Shown here piece after piece: positions 23,926-36,099 of a stretch of DNA of 64,000 nucleotides; position 1 is the stretch's first letter; each line of letters starts with the position of its first letter. The position numbers were made by a program, and so were the translations under genes. The DNA is from Ceratotherium simum simum (Eukaryota > Chordata > Mammalia > Perissodactyla > Rhinocerotidae): NCBI RefSeq assembly GCF_000283155.1, contig NW_004454182.1, forward strand, positions 5,362,292 to 5,426,291. Reading direction: 5' to 3'. The notes below the pieces were generated by a model. The model was not told where the DNA came from and did not search any database. It worked only from the letters and a program-made list of their open reading frames with translations.

Positions 23926-24374
23926 TAATAATTAATCAGTAGATCTATTGCCCAAGTAGCTGTCTGAACCACACAGTGGAATGCCTGTCTCCCCTTCATG
24001 TGCAAGTCACACTAATATCCACCTGACTTTGGAGAGAACTACCCCTCGGCCCCCTCCACGGGGGAGGGGGTGGGAAGCCTCTCCCTTGAGCACCGCATTC
24101 CCCACAGGCACAGGATCCCCAATAGCCATCTTCCCTCTCCAGTTCTATCCTTATATATAGTGGGATGAGTAGGTGAGGCAGCTTTGGCAGCCTCTTATTA
24201 AACACTGGGGGAGAGAGAAGTCTGATTCTGATTGTCGGCTCCTCCTGGAGCTATTTTTAAAATGAAGGGTATTTGCCCCTATAGTTCTCGACTTCGGATG
24301 TTAGCTATATTTCTGGAATAGAAGAAAAATTTCCACTCAACATCTTATCATGGACTTACAACTACTAGCAGTAT
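23926..24374. other. Non-coding sequence
   Basis: Unique-looking. A C-rich then G-rich patch at 24050-24070 could form an 8-bp hairpin. No exon recognised. Confidence 0.45.
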
Positions 24375-24530
24375 GTCTCCCATAACTAGATTATATGAAA
24401 TGTGAGCTACAAAACCATATCTAACTTATTATTTCCATATTCTTCTTCATGCTTCTTTGAATGGGAGGAATCCCATGTGCCTAGTACAGTTCCTGATATA
24501 CATGAGGTGCTCGGTAAATACAATCTTCTG
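24375..24530 (+). mobile_element. L2 LINE 3' fragment
   Basis: 'GTCTCCCATAACTAGATTAT' then 'GAAATGTGAGCTAC', and later 'GTGCCTAGTACAGTTCCTGAT' and 'GAGGTGCTCGGTAAATA', follows the L2 terminus with internal divergence. Confidence 0.6.
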
Positions 24531-25929
24531 AGCCTACCTACTTAACATCAGTATCTGCCAACTTCTACCAATCAGATGCCCAATTTTTTTTCCATTTTAA
24601 AGTCACTGCTGCCTTTTGGATGGCCTCTTCACTTCTTCCTCCTGCTTGAAGGGTAACTGTGATGCCCAGCCATTGAGAAGGTCAGAAAGGATTTATATAT
24701 CCTGAGCAAGCTTCTCCCACCCTCCTCATCTCAAGTGACAGATTCTACCCAAGCTCTCTGAGATGACAATACTGCCATGCCTCCTAAAGAAGAGCATTCT
24801 AGAATTTCATCTTTATATGTTTACGTTTCAAAAAATGTACACATAAGAGTCAGAGATATTGTCACATCAAATAAAAAAAGGATTTCATCCTGTGGCACTA
24901 TCAACTGCCATTTGGGTGATAGACAACTCTCATGAGAAACTATTAAATTAGAAATAAATCTTCCTCTTTCCAATGAGGAAGTGGGCAATTTCTTTATTTC
25001 TTCCATGTCATTAGTTCTTTAGACACTTGGGCCATTGAGTAATTTGATTCTTCTAGGACACTCCATAGCATTAGTAGTTAATACATCTTTGAAATAGCTT
25101 TCATTATTCTGTCCTACTGGTAGGTTCTAGTGCACAGAATTATTCAATAAAGGAGATCTTTACAAGGAAGGCACATGGATTTTTTTTCCATTGGATTAAA
25201 AGAGGACAGTGTTTCGTGAAAGTACTGAATTAATTTGCAATAAGAAATATAGGATGAGGAAATAGAAAGGGACCCTGGTGAACTCTGCTCTGTGTTACAG
25301 ATTGCCTCATAAAACCTTAATCAGAGCTTCTTCAACTTACTAACTCCGGATAGGTCAACTGGTACTGATAAAGTAAGACTTCCCTTTAACAAGTAAAGAC
25401 AATTGTATTTAACGGTAATAAAATTTTACATGTTTATATTTGTCTGTCTTAAGTGAGTTCAAAGTCCTTTATAAACCTCACTCTCCTCCGCAAGAGGCAG
25501 AGAAAGATGACCTTTTCCAAAATACTATGGCACAGCAAGGCAGGGCTTTGATTGAGAAAGGGGTCTACAGCAAAGTTAGAAATCACTGACTCCTCGTTCA
25601 GTGGTCAAGTCAGAATTTTATATTGCCATTATGACTACAGTTTACCCTGGGAATTTGGCCAACTATTTGCTAAAAAGAGCTTCTACATGTGACATTCAGA
25701 CACTACATCTACATTATAATTTACAAATGTCGAATAAGCTAGAAGAAAAGAAAATGAGCATCTGGGTCCTTATGAAAATGTGAACAAGTCAGTAAATCTC
25801 ACTAATTCATGCCCATTGAAGAAAGGGCGAGTCTGAATTAATAAAAAGACTGAATTATAAGATCTTTAAGTAACTTGTGTTATTACTTCAAAGCGCACCT
25901 CAAGAAAAGGGGATAGAGACGGCCGAGAG
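24531..25929. other. Non-coding sequence
   Basis: AT-rich and unique-looking. A weak MIR-like patch ('GCAAGAGGCAGAGAAAG', 'CACAGCAAGGCAGGGCTTTG') near 25490-25560 is too diverged to call. Confidence 0.45.
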
Positions 25930-26130
25930 TCACTAAGCATATTTTATATTCCAAGCACTATATTAGCAGCTTGACCTACAATATTTAGTAACAGGCAACC
26001 TCCATGTGATGTAGATATTGTTATCTTCACTTTAAAGTTTAGGAAAGAAGGGGCCAGAGAATCGAAGTGATTCCCCCAAGGTCACACAGCTAATAAGAGA
26101 TGGTGGCTAAGAATATCTGTCTTCTGCCAA
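25930..26130 (-). mobile_element. MIR SINE fragment
   Basis: 'CCAAGCACTATATTAGCAGC', 'GTAGATATTGTTATCTTCAC', 'CCCCCAAGGTCACACAGC' and 'TAATAAGAGATGGTGGC' are reverse MIR. The 'AAGGTCACACAGCTAATAAG' core is intact. Confidence 0.82.
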
Positions 26131-26639
26131 CCCGCACCACAATCTTCCTACTTATGGTAACACAAAAACTAAAGTTAATTAATGCAGGCAAGACAAAACC
26201 CTGTCTGTGTCTACATCAATTTACCAACAGTAGCACATTCATAATTAGATTTTTGTGCATAAATGCTTAATGTAAAATGACCTGAAATATGGCTTGCTTT
26301 AGGAATGTGAAGTATACTCTGTATATTTAAGGGATTGGGGAGGCTTTGTTATTCAAGCACCTGGTGAATTTTTTGTTTCAACCCAGGCTGTGTCATAATT
26401 AGAAGAATTAAAATTATGGGATGTGATACTTTCAGTTTTATAGTTGCTGTATCTTCTAAGAAATGAGCAAGGATACAAAAGAGAAAGAGTACCAATATCA
26501 TTAAAGATAATGTTTGAAATGTTAAAAATACTGAGTTTCACTCAGTTGTCTACCATGTTTGTTTGTTTTAATTACTGGATTAAATTGGTCTACTCTCACA
26601 ACACAATTGGTGCCTGGCTTATAGCAAGCATGATTAAAT
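26131..26639. other. Non-coding sequence
   Basis: AT-rich, no recognised feature. Confidence 0.5.
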
Positions 26640-27000
26640 CCTCCATTCTTTCATTCAGTCATTCATGTATTTAATCAAACATCCATCTAATCAAAAATAT
26701 ATTTATTAAGAGCCTATTACGCACTGGTAGACACCGGAAAACCGTGATGAGTTAGATAAATATTGAAGTTCACTGTAAATGGGATGGGGTGGGAGAGGAG
26801 GACGCAGTGGTGAATGGAGTGAAAGGCTGTCACAGTGTAGTGTGAAAAGTAGAGCAGGTGGAGAGTGGGGGAGACATCAGGAGACCATGAGGCACATGTC
26901 CAGAACACCTATCAGACTTGGGTTCCATAAAGGCATCCAGGAAGGAGTGACACCTAAGCCGAATCAGCAAACTGAGCAGGCACATAGAATGTGTGTTGAA
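26640..27000 (-). mobile_element. L2 LINE fragment
   Basis: 'TTTATTAAGAGCCTATTACG' then 'CACTGGTAGACACCGG', and later 'GACATCAGGAGACCATGAGG', 'CATCCAGGAAGGAGTGACAC' and 'CTAAGCCGAATCAGC', follow reverse L2. The plus-strand frame at 26779-27087 lies on it and is not a gene. Confidence 0.65.
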
Positions 27001-28329
27001 ACCCAAGTACTGTTTAAAATGGAAAGAGCTTACTACGTGAACTATGGTGTTTCAGTGCTCAGTGCTCACCAAGGCAGAAGCCTATGAGGATTTCCCATTT
27101 GTCTCCCTCAATCCAAATGTTCATGCTCTTCCCCACTTTCACAGGGGAGAATTTGGAGTAGCTTTTCTTACCATTTGTGCTTCTTGAATCTTGACCCCAA
27201 ATAATTGTCCTTGTCCTCACTAAATCCTGAATGAACACAATAACAGGTGTAATCTCATTGGCTTAGCTGTTTAATTATTAAGATTACACAAAACCAACTG
27301 GCTTCTATATTTATTCCACTAGTGTGGAAAAAAGTGAGTAGTAACTAAAATGTTTTGTATTTGACCTTATGTAGGGGATATGGATCTTTTATAATGTCCC
27401 ATAAATAGGCTACAATCCAACACTTATCTCTCCCTTTTTACTTTCCACACCAGCAAGTAATCCTGGCAGGCTGTGTTCTATGTGGGTGACTTGCTCACCA
27501 CAGAATCCTCACTAATATGCTGTCAAATCATTTCTCATGTTTTTCTTCACCAGTGGAAGAACCAACCAATTGGAGGAAATGAAAAAGGAAGGGAAGTATT
27601 GATGTAGTTGAACTTACCTATATGATATAAATAAAGTTTAAATTACCCAGAGGTACTTCAACTATATCTAAATTACTAAAAATTGTTATATATAATATTA
27701 AATTAAATTTCCTTATTATGGTTAAAATTTGTTAAATTACCAATAGTTAAAGTAAGTTGATTGATGGTAGGAGATGTTGTCATTCTTAGAATTAATTTTG
27801 AAAAGGAAGATCTTGTTTTATGAATAACAAGGAACAAAAGCAAGAAAATAAGACTATCTCTTCTTAATAAGATGAGTATTTCCATTCAGTGAAACTTAAT
27901 ATGTTTATTCCATTAAGAATCCATGTTAGTGACTTTAAGCATTTTTGTTTTTCTTATTCATTTGAGGTAGACAAAAAAAAAAAAGACTTGTTCCAGATCT
28001 TGGAAGTAGGAAAATAATTGATGTTTGGTTAATACAGATGGAAAAGAAAAGAGAAATTTACCCTTCCTTTATGTCACTAATTTTTCTTTCCACAATCCTA
28101 GATTTTTATATCAAAAATGGACATAGGTTAGTTGCTATATAGTATGCGATGAAATTGTCATTATTTCCGTAGCTGACCTAAAAATATGTTGATAACATTT
28201 AAATGATAGTTTAGAGTGGATTTTTATTTTTTTTATTTACAAATACAGCTATTTGGGTATATCATAAAATTTATTTCTTAAATTTATTTATTATTTATTA
28301 AAATGCTTGTTTGAAATACCAAGCACCCA
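27001..28329. other. Non-coding sequence
   Basis: AT-rich with many A-runs. No exon or repeat I could name. Confidence 0.45.
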
Positions 28330-29395
28330 GATCTTGGTTTCTAACACCATTTTTTCAATAAAAGGAACCAGGGCTCTTTGGAGAAATGGCTAATTCTAGG
28401 ACTGGGACAGGAAATATACAAGATGATCCTCAAGCATCTTGTAGTTCCAGAGAGTAAGGAGATGTTAAAAACAAAACAAAACAAAACAGAACAGAACACC
28501 ATGTTGGGCATATGTCAAAGTCCTATAGGAGCATACTGAAAGAGTCCCCAGTGGCCAAAGCTGGATCAATTTGAGCAGCAAAATAAAGTACTATTGGATT
28601 ATAACCCAAAGTATAAAATAAATATCCATGAGTCATACTGATAAGTAAATGATTGAACAAAAAAATAAATAAATGGAGAGAACAGACAAATCTCCCACGG
28701 AGGAAAATTCTAAACAATGCAGGTATTTACTTCCCTTTTAAGGAAGGGAAACATAATGCCCCACTCCTTAAGTGTGGGCTGTGCACAGAAATTTTCTTCC
28801 AAAGAGTACAGAATAGAAAGAGAGAAAAAAAGAGAAACTTTACAGTGGAGAAACTAACAAACCTACCTCAAGCCCAGAGATCAAGGTGAACATCAACAGT
28901 GAAAAGTCATGCTGATAGTACGTCCCATTGATATGATAAGAATGCACTTTACCTCTGTGGTCTTCCTCTCCAAAACACATTATTCCCACCTAGTCACGAG
29001 AAAAACAACAGACAAATCCCAACTGAGGGGTAGTCTGCAAAGTACCTGACTAGTATTTCTCAAAATTGTCAAAGTCATCAAAAATAAAGACAGTCTGAGA
29101 AACTATTACAGCCAAGAGCAGCCTAAGGAGATGTGACAACTAAACGTAATGTGGTACTCCAGACCAGATCCTGGAACAGGAAAAGGACAGTAGGGAAAGC
29201 CAAGGAAATCTTAGTAAAGTATGGATTTAAATTAATAAGAATGTATCAATATTGGTTTATTAATTGTGACAAATATACCATACTAATGTGGGAAATTGGA
29301 TGTGGAATATACACGAACTCTCTATACTACCTTTACAATAATTCTACAAATCTAAAACTGTTCTAAAAAAGTTTATTTAAAAAATTCCTGTTTGA
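28330..29395 (+). mobile_element. Ancient L1 3' end
   Basis: The 3' terminus 'GTGACAAATATACCATACTA' then 'TGTGGGAAATTGG', 'TGTGGAATATACACGAACTC', 'CAATAATTCTACAAATC' and 'TAAAACTGTTCTAAAAAAG' is the classic mammalian L1M 3' UTR ending. Upstream sequence (for example 'CAAAGCTGGATCAATTTGAG', 'CCATGAGTCATACTGATA', 'GCAAAGTACCTGACTAGTATT') fits the same element. The left boundary is approximate. Short open frames inside are noise. Confidence 0.8.
28468..28498 (+). repeat. (AAAAC)n / (AACAG)n microsatellite
   Basis: Repeated AAAAC units decay to GAACA near the right edge. It lies within the L1. Confidence 0.85.
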
Positions 29396-30054
29396 GAATG
29401 CTAATAAGAGAGAAGTCCATCTAAAATGTATAAAGTTAAAGCTTAAAATTTAGAATAATTGAGCATCTACTCAAAATTCACTCGTTAAATACAAAAAGAA
29501 TAAGAAACCTGATGCTGAGTTTAAGTTTGTGTTTATTGCTAATTGATTTAGTCCATGATGAGTCATTGAACTCTCCACTTTGGTGTATGATTTGGCAACT
29601 CCAACCTCTCTGTTAAGAATATTTAACAGTAACGATCAATCCCACTGCATCATTTAGCAAAGAACTCGCTACAGCACACGAGAGAAAGAATAAAATGTCA
29701 GGTATCAAAGATGACGCTCCCACAACTGGCCTATTCCTCCTATTCTTAGTCACTGTCTTTCCAGGAACCCCACTGCCTGGGTTGATCACCCCTGGATGCA
29801 TCATCAGAACACAGATAGTCCAAAACAGTAGGAACCTCAGCTTCTTCCACCATACAACATCGTTGCTTTAGGGATTACTTTGGCTGAAGATACTTTTATT
29901 ATGAGAAAGAATTTTAGGCCTCCAGTTCTAGGACGAAGTCTAGATCTCCTAACTACCCCCTATTTGCCTCAATTTCAGATTGACTCTTTGCCTGGATTCA
30001 CAAATTAGAGTTGGATACTTAGAGTCAAAGGTGGGTCTTTGTGGAAAGATACCA
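29396..30054. other. Non-coding sequence
   Basis: No recognised feature. The small minus-strand frame at 29613-29804 has no homology I know. Confidence 0.5.
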
Positions 30055-30770
30055 CCTTTCATGCATTTATTCAACAACCAATTGTTGATACTCAACTACA
30101 TGGCAGACATTCTCATAGGAACTCATAGGAGTGAAGAAGACTTATAAATCCCTTCCTTAAATTTTGGTCTGGAAAGACAAATAATAATAATGTAAAGCAA
30201 TAAGACGTTTTATATTATGATGGATGCTATGAAGGAAATAAAATGGAAAGTACCTGTGAGTGGAGACCTAAAGAATGCGTGCGAATGAGACAGCCAAACA
30301 AAGAGCTGGGTGAAGGGCATTCCAGGCAGAGGGAAAAACAAGTGTGAAAACCCAGAGATATAGATCCCCTTGATCTGGAGAGCAGTGAGTCAGGGAGATA
30401 ACTGTCTGAGAGGTAAGCTTACAGAAGGAGCATCTAATTCCTACACGGAGGTTCTCTTAGGCCATGGTAGAATGTTTGGGTTTTATCCTACAAGCAGTGG
30501 GAAGCCGGGAAAGATTTTGCGTAGTGGACCTAATTTATATTCATGAAGGATCACAGGCAGCTCGGTGAAGAATGAGTTGTAGGGGAAGAAAGGATAGGAG
30601 TTAAGAAGCTATTGCAGTTGCTCTGGAAAGAGATCGTGGTAACTTAGACTAGGAATGTAGAAATGAGGATGGAGAGAAGTGGATATATTGAGAACCAACG
30701 GGACTGGAGATGCTTAGATGTGGTAAATGACAGCATAAAGAATAAGTTCTAGGTTTTAATTTTACCTGGA
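30055..30770 (-). mobile_element. L2 LINE relic
   Basis: Reverse L2: 'GCATTTATTCAACAACC', 'GATGGATGCTATGAAGGAAA', 'GGTGAAGGGCATTCCAGG', 'CAGAGGGAAAAACAAGTGTG', 'TAGGCCATGGTAGAATG', 'AGCAGTGGGAAGCCGGG', 'GAAGCTATTGCAGTTGCTC' and 'GGATGGAGAGAAGTGG' are in order. A long and fairly well preserved copy. Confidence 0.85.
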
Positions 30771-32423
30771 AAAAGTTAGATTAACTGGCTTTGCCTAGAT
30801 TTAGATGACTGAATCCAATAAGAGCAGAAGAGTTGATTCATTTAAGAGCATATCTAAGGTCTCTAGCCTTTGATCTCCTACTAAAAGCATATTCTCTTTT
30901 CATAGCAGATTTCAAATATCTCTGCATGTTAGAATTGGGTGAATCTATCTGTGTGTTATTTTGTATAATCTGTGATTCAAAAATACCAAAAGCCTTTCAT
31001 CATTGAAGTACCTTAAAGGTGCCACCATCCCCTACATCCGCCTACATGTCGAACTGGATCATCCACAGACTGTATATGCTACCTAATCCCCCTCCTGTTG
31101 CATCCCAGCCAACACTCAGCTACACTGCTACATTTGAGCGATTGTGAATACAAACTTCGGACAATTATCTACTATCATATTTGAACAAGGCAACTGCAAA
31201 ATTTATACCTGGAGAGCTAGAACGCCAAATATTTTTCCTAGATTCTGTCTCATAAAATGTACGCCTATTCTCTCTTTTCTCTCTGTCTCTCTCTCCACAT
31301 TTTGTCCAGAAATTCTTTCATTAGCTTCTCCTCAAAGTCTGGCTTCTTCTTGCTTGAGATTAGGCATATTTAGTTGCCAGGAGGGTAGAGCTTTCTGGAT
31401 AAGTCTGTGGCTCTTCAAAAACACCGAGAAGAAGAGGGAGGGAGAGAAAATGGAGGAGAGGGAGAAGAACAAGAAGATATAGGAATAGGAGAGGGAAGAG
31501 CGAGGAGGCCTTATGATATGGACGTAGGAATTGTCTGAGTGGCTTTTTGTTCAAGGTACCGTCAAGGATTTGATTTCTTAGCCCAAAGCTTTTTCTGACT
31601 CAATGTCTGAAGGATTTCTTTCTGTGTGATGACCAGCTCTCTCAGTTTACCTTGGACTGTGCTTTTCTGACTTTGGCAATGCTAATCCACAAGCTGTCTT
31701 TTCCTGACTAAACTCTGCTGCCTGCCGCCTGCTGTAGGTCAGGCCTGACCTGAACTTGCCTACTGCCAGATCTTATAAATCCAACACGTAGGTGAGCATC
31801 GATTATGAAATAGGCATCGGCATACCAACTTTTCAATCCGGTTCCCAGGAGAAACAGAGAAATTATTTCTTGAGCTAGTTTTTAGTGTTTTGATATTATG
31901 CTGATAAACCACAAGTGCCAGTATGAGCCATATTTTGATGACTATAACTATAATATGTTCTTTCTTAGCCAAAGGCATATCAACAAAGAAATGAACGACA
32001 TAATATTTAAAAATACTTACTATAATTATATATTCTGCTTAAATAATAAAGAACAAATACTATCTTATCTTCCTGAAATTTAAGTTTTAGGATGGCACAA
32101 AAGAATATCAGTCCATTCATTTAACCGAATATTAGTACATTTTTTTCAAGTGTCGTGAGAAAAAAAATGAGGCAAGGGAATAGTCAATGAGATGATTTAA
32201 TTTTTTAAATAGATTGAGCAAATTAGTTCATTATTGCCTTTTGTTCTAAATCTAATACACCAGAATACCAAATAGTACTTAAGAAATTGGCTGTTAATAA
32301 CAATCATAGTGAGTCATTTCTTAACATCCTATTAAGATAAAAATGATATATAGATATCTGTTCTATAATAATAAATTTGTAACTACAAATAACCCCTTGC
32401 AAGAGTGTTTCATATTTTTTCAT
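30771..32423. other. Non-coding sequence
   Basis: Mixed unique-looking sequence. A C/T-rich patch (31265-31300) is followed by an A/G-rich patch (31419-31508). The 112-codon frame at 31144-31482 runs through these biased tracts and is not credible as a gene. Confidence 0.45.
31419..31508. repeat. A/G-rich low-complexity stretch
   Basis: Purine-only runs of GAGAAGAAGAGGGAGGGAGAG type dominate the segment. Low-complexity DNA. Confidence 0.75.
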
Positions 32424-32439
32424 TTAAAAATAAAATGTA

Positions 32440-32623
32440 GGGCCGGCCCCGTGGCTTAGCGGTTAAGTGCGCACGCTCCGCTGCTGGCGGCCCGGGTTCG
32501 GATCCTGGGCCTGCACTGACGCACCGCTTCTCCGGCCATGCTGAGGCCACGTCCCACGTACAGCAGCTAGAAGGATGTGCATCTATGACGTATGACTATC
32601 TACTGGGGCTTTGGGGGGGGGAA
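32440..32623 (+). mobile_element. Perissodactyl tRNA-derived SINE (ERE-like), young
   Basis: It has the full head GGGCCGGCCCCGTGGCTTAGC, the CTGGCGGCCCGGGTTCGGATCC B-box region, GACGCACCGCTTCTCCGGCC, and ends in CTACTGGGGCTTTGGGG plus a G-run. A 16-bp duplication flanks it with one mismatch: TTAAAAATAAAATGTA at 32424-32439 and TTAAAAATGAAATGTA at 32624-32639. Confidence 0.96.
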
Positions 32624-33119
32624 TTAAAAATGAAATGTATTTCTGATTCATAGCAAAATAGCTAAGCTAAAATGAAAATCTGACTTTTACTTAATATTTT
32701 AAAATATGATTTTTACATTAAAATACTTCAAAGTGATTTTTTTCCTTCAGGATTAAAAAAAATACCTAATATGTCTCAATTACCCACGTTTGGAAAAATC
32801 ATATTGACAATTCTTCATAGAAATGTTTAATCCTGGTCTAACTTACCCCTGCCACCCACTACTGGGTTGCTCCCTACCGCTGTCAATTGGTATGCACCTA
32901 AGGAATGCAAGCATATTTTAATATTAGTTCTAGCAAAGCATTAGCAGGAAGGTAAACCTCCCAGGGGAAAGTCACATAATGTATTTGAAAGTCAAATATA
33001 AAATGATTTTGGATAATCGGAACCACCGTAGGTTTCCATTCAGACAGATAATTGAGAATTGACTATACTACTGTGTTTATAAACTATGTATCACATATAG
33101 TAAATGCAAAAAAATATAT

Positions 33120-33560
33120 ATTTCTGAAACACAAATTAAAATAAGGAAGCCAGAAGGTGCTGTGGAAACAGTGGGTCTTCATAAAGAGGGAGCTGGAGCT
33201 GACAAATGTTTTTACTTTTTCTTTCTCCACGAGAATATGAAGTTTTAAATGATATGCAGCTCGAAGCCGATGAAATTATAGCTCTCAGACACTTTATAAT
33301 TCTGAAACAGATATGTGATTGATTGCAAGGTGGCATCGCTGCTGGCAGTTTTTGTCGGCACATTTTGATGATACAGTTTCTTAGGTGAACTTCAAGTACA
33401 TCAGTGACACACTCTACGTTTCAGACACATTGAATGATTTTGAAGCTAATAATTTATGAGAGCTTTTGGAGCGAGTTATTAGGTTTGAGTCAGGAGAGAT
33501 TTATTTTGTTTAATCCTAGATTCCTTGCTGTGTGTTCTGTTTATCTCATCTTATTTTGCT
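33120..33560. promoter_or_regulatory. Candidate conserved non-coding element
   Basis: Non-repetitive, evenly composed sequence with retained CpGs and transcription-factor-like motifs: TGATTGATTGCAAGG, GAAGCTAATAATTTATGAG, CAGCTCGAAGCCGATG. It resembles the deeply conserved elements found in developmental gene deserts. Conservation not tested. Confidence 0.3.
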
Positions 33561-34589
33561 AGTAAATAAATATGTAAAACTTTCATGTAGATGTATCCTC
33601 TTTATAACAGTGTGTCATCCACCTAACAAGGTTTCCCATTTGAAACACTTTCTCTAGTTGGTGATTTTTTGCCACTGTGTTTCTTGAAAAAGAGGACAGA
33701 GAAAATGAGACATCCCAAGTTGGGATTCCATCAAGGAGAAACCAAAAGGGAAAATTAAATTATTTGTCCTTAATTAGGAGATTGAAGGATCATTTACCCC
33801 AGAATTTATTAAATTCTTGGTATTTCTATTTTAAGTTGAGGATAATAGTAGATTTAGAAAATGCAGTGTTCTTGTGAGCTTTTAAGAGTCTATAAATGCT
33901 AAATCAAGGGGAAATTCTGAAGTGTTAGGAGACAAGGTCTAAACCCAGTTTTTTTTTAAAAGAATTCTTTGGGCCACATTTTATTTTCAGAATCTGCTGA
34001 ATGCTGCACATACCAAATTTTGTTTCAGTTGAAAGAAATTTTCCATTATTTTTACATTACAGCTGACTTACAATGAAAAGAATTTCAATGTATAAATCTA
34101 TTTTATGCAATATTCTTAAATCATTTTCCACTTATATTTACTTAACTCTGCTATATCTTTTATTGCATTAATTTGAAGGAAGAAGTGTAAATATGTGTTT
34201 CTATATTATTTTTCACGTGTCTTGAGCCATTCTTTTGCATAAAGAAGATCAACTGAGAAGCAACATTATTCTTCAGAAAAAGTGCACATATGCACAATGA
34301 GTAAATATGGTGATAGGACAATTCTCTTTGTCTTGTCATCAGAGTACACATAGGAGGCCTTCACACATGGCCTGTTATTGCCATGGTTTGCCTATCTGAC
34401 ATTTTCTCTCTATTGGCCACTGCAAAGTTCTTGTGTTCTTAGGCACTGAGAGCGGGTCTGTTTGTAGGACCATGACAGTGTGCGTGTGAGTAGACTCTCA
34501 AGGCTCGTCCACTCAGATCCCCCTTCCAGGCCACCCACGTCTTCTCCTTTCGTAAAACAGCTGTGGCTTCCTTTTCCTTCCTCACACCC

Positions 34590-34790
34590 TTCAATTAGCT
34601 CAAAATGTATTATATTATCTTAAAATTTTGTACACACAGTACAACTGTGCGGCTCTCATTAAAAATTAGCATCCTTGTGATTAATATACTCTCAAAGGCT
34701 TTTAGTACTTTAAGACTATTTCTGTAAAAAGCCATTCTACTGAACTAGCACCTTAGCCATACTTAGATCTTTATAAACGAAGGTTAGATT
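34590..34790. promoter_or_regulatory. Candidate conserved non-coding element
   Basis: 'TCAATTAGCTCAAAATG', 'GCGGCTCTCATTAAAAATTAG' and 'GTGATTAATATACTC' give clustered ATTA motifs in non-repetitive DNA. Speculative. Confidence 0.2.
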
Positions 34791-35929
34791 CTACACTCTT
34801 TATTGTTTGTGTTATTTTTCAAATATCTCCAACCTGCCTTTTAGAAAGATTTTTGGGGGGAGTAGTGGGGTGAATGGGTTCTGCTGCTCTTGTCACCTCT
34901 CACTGTGTTTTTTCTAAACATTCTTTGTGGCAGCAATGTCCTTTGAGCTATGGGGCCTCAAAACCTTAATCATCCATCAGCCGTCCCTCCCCTTTGTCAC
35001 TCTTACTAATGCACAAAATGTTGTCAATTCTTTCCTCTAAATCCTGTTTGAAATCATTGTTTCCCTTACGTTACCAATAGAACACTTTAGTTCAAGACGT
35101 TGTACCCAATGTGTGAAATTTCCATTCTTCATTTGAGTAAATTACAATAACAAGTGTATTTCCAATCGTGTGCTCCTTCTTCTTTTCTCTGAAGCACACT
35201 AACAAGGAGAGATGTATCCTTTTGTTTGTTTGTTGTTTTTGCTTTATTTCAAAGATAGCGAGGTAGGAGAGTAAAAGAACACAGTCATTGAGCATGAAAC
35301 CATCTGGGACTTAATTCTGACTCTACGTTTATCATCAATGTCCTTTAACTCACACTGCCTACTTCCACCTACTTCCATAAACCTAATTGTATTTGTCTTA
35401 AAGATGTTGAATGAGTTGTTCAAGGGACTGTCTTCTGAGTTGTTGTGATCATTAAATAAGATTATATTTATATTAAGCACTAATAGAGTGCCCAACACAT
35501 AGAAATTGCTTAATAAATGATAAATCTTGTCATTTAAAATCTTTTTTTTCATAGAGAGATATGTTCTGATGATAGCCCTCCCAAACTACAAATGTCTAAC
35601 TTATATTTGATTCATTGCACCCTTGTCTCTTGCCAAATTATCTCAGAAAAATTACTTCTATGGATTCCTTCTGCCATTCCATTTGTGAGTCTAAAAGAAA
35701 ATCTAAATATGATGCATATAAAAGTATTGTTTTGAAACACTTGCCCTCAGAAAAATGTCAGGCATAATTTTTCAACATGAATCTTTAAATACCTGAGTCA
35801 TTACTCCTGTAGATTACAAAAAAGGCATAAATTGACATGAGTAAGAGTAGGTGAACAACCAACGAGAGATGGTTTTAAGACTGAAAGCAGATGGAGAGGT
35901 GGTGACTTGCTTATCAGAACAGAGGAAAT

Positions 35930-36085
35930 TAGAACAAAAAGTGTATATGTATGGTGATGGATACAAGCTAGACTATTGGTGGTGAACACGCAGTCCATAC
36001 AGAAACTGATATATAATAACGTACAGCTGAAATTTACACAATATTGTAAGTCAATATGACCTCAATAAAATAATTTTTTTAAAAA
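35930..36085 (+). mobile_element. L1 3' terminus
   Basis: 'GATGGATACAAGCTAGACTA', 'TGGTGGTGAACACGC', 'AGTCCATACAGAAACTG', 'ATATATAATAACGTACAGC', 'TGAAATTTACACAATATTG' and 'ATATGACCTCAATAAAATAA' match the L1 3' UTR end with a T/A tail. The element may start earlier, around 35790. Confidence 0.78.
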
Positions 36086-36099
36086 AAGGTGTTATAGAG

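Larger units (their letters stand above)
32640..35929. other. Repeat-poor non-coding sequence
   Basis: About 3.3 kb with no transposon I could recognise. It contains the CNE-like stretches described at 33120-33560 and 34590-34790. No exon supported; the minus-strand frames at 33136-33363 and 35244-35552 have no homology I know. Confidence 0.45.

Noticed and set aside
24050..24070. 8-bp C/G hairpin that could be read as a terminator or small RNA stem
   Set aside because: Too short and isolated. Simple C-run/G-run pairing in a eukaryotic context has no such meaning.
32440..32530. tRNA-like head with A- and B-box sequences
   Set aside because: It belongs to the SINE. There is no complete cloverleaf or mature tRNA end, and it recurs at several sites with a SINE body.
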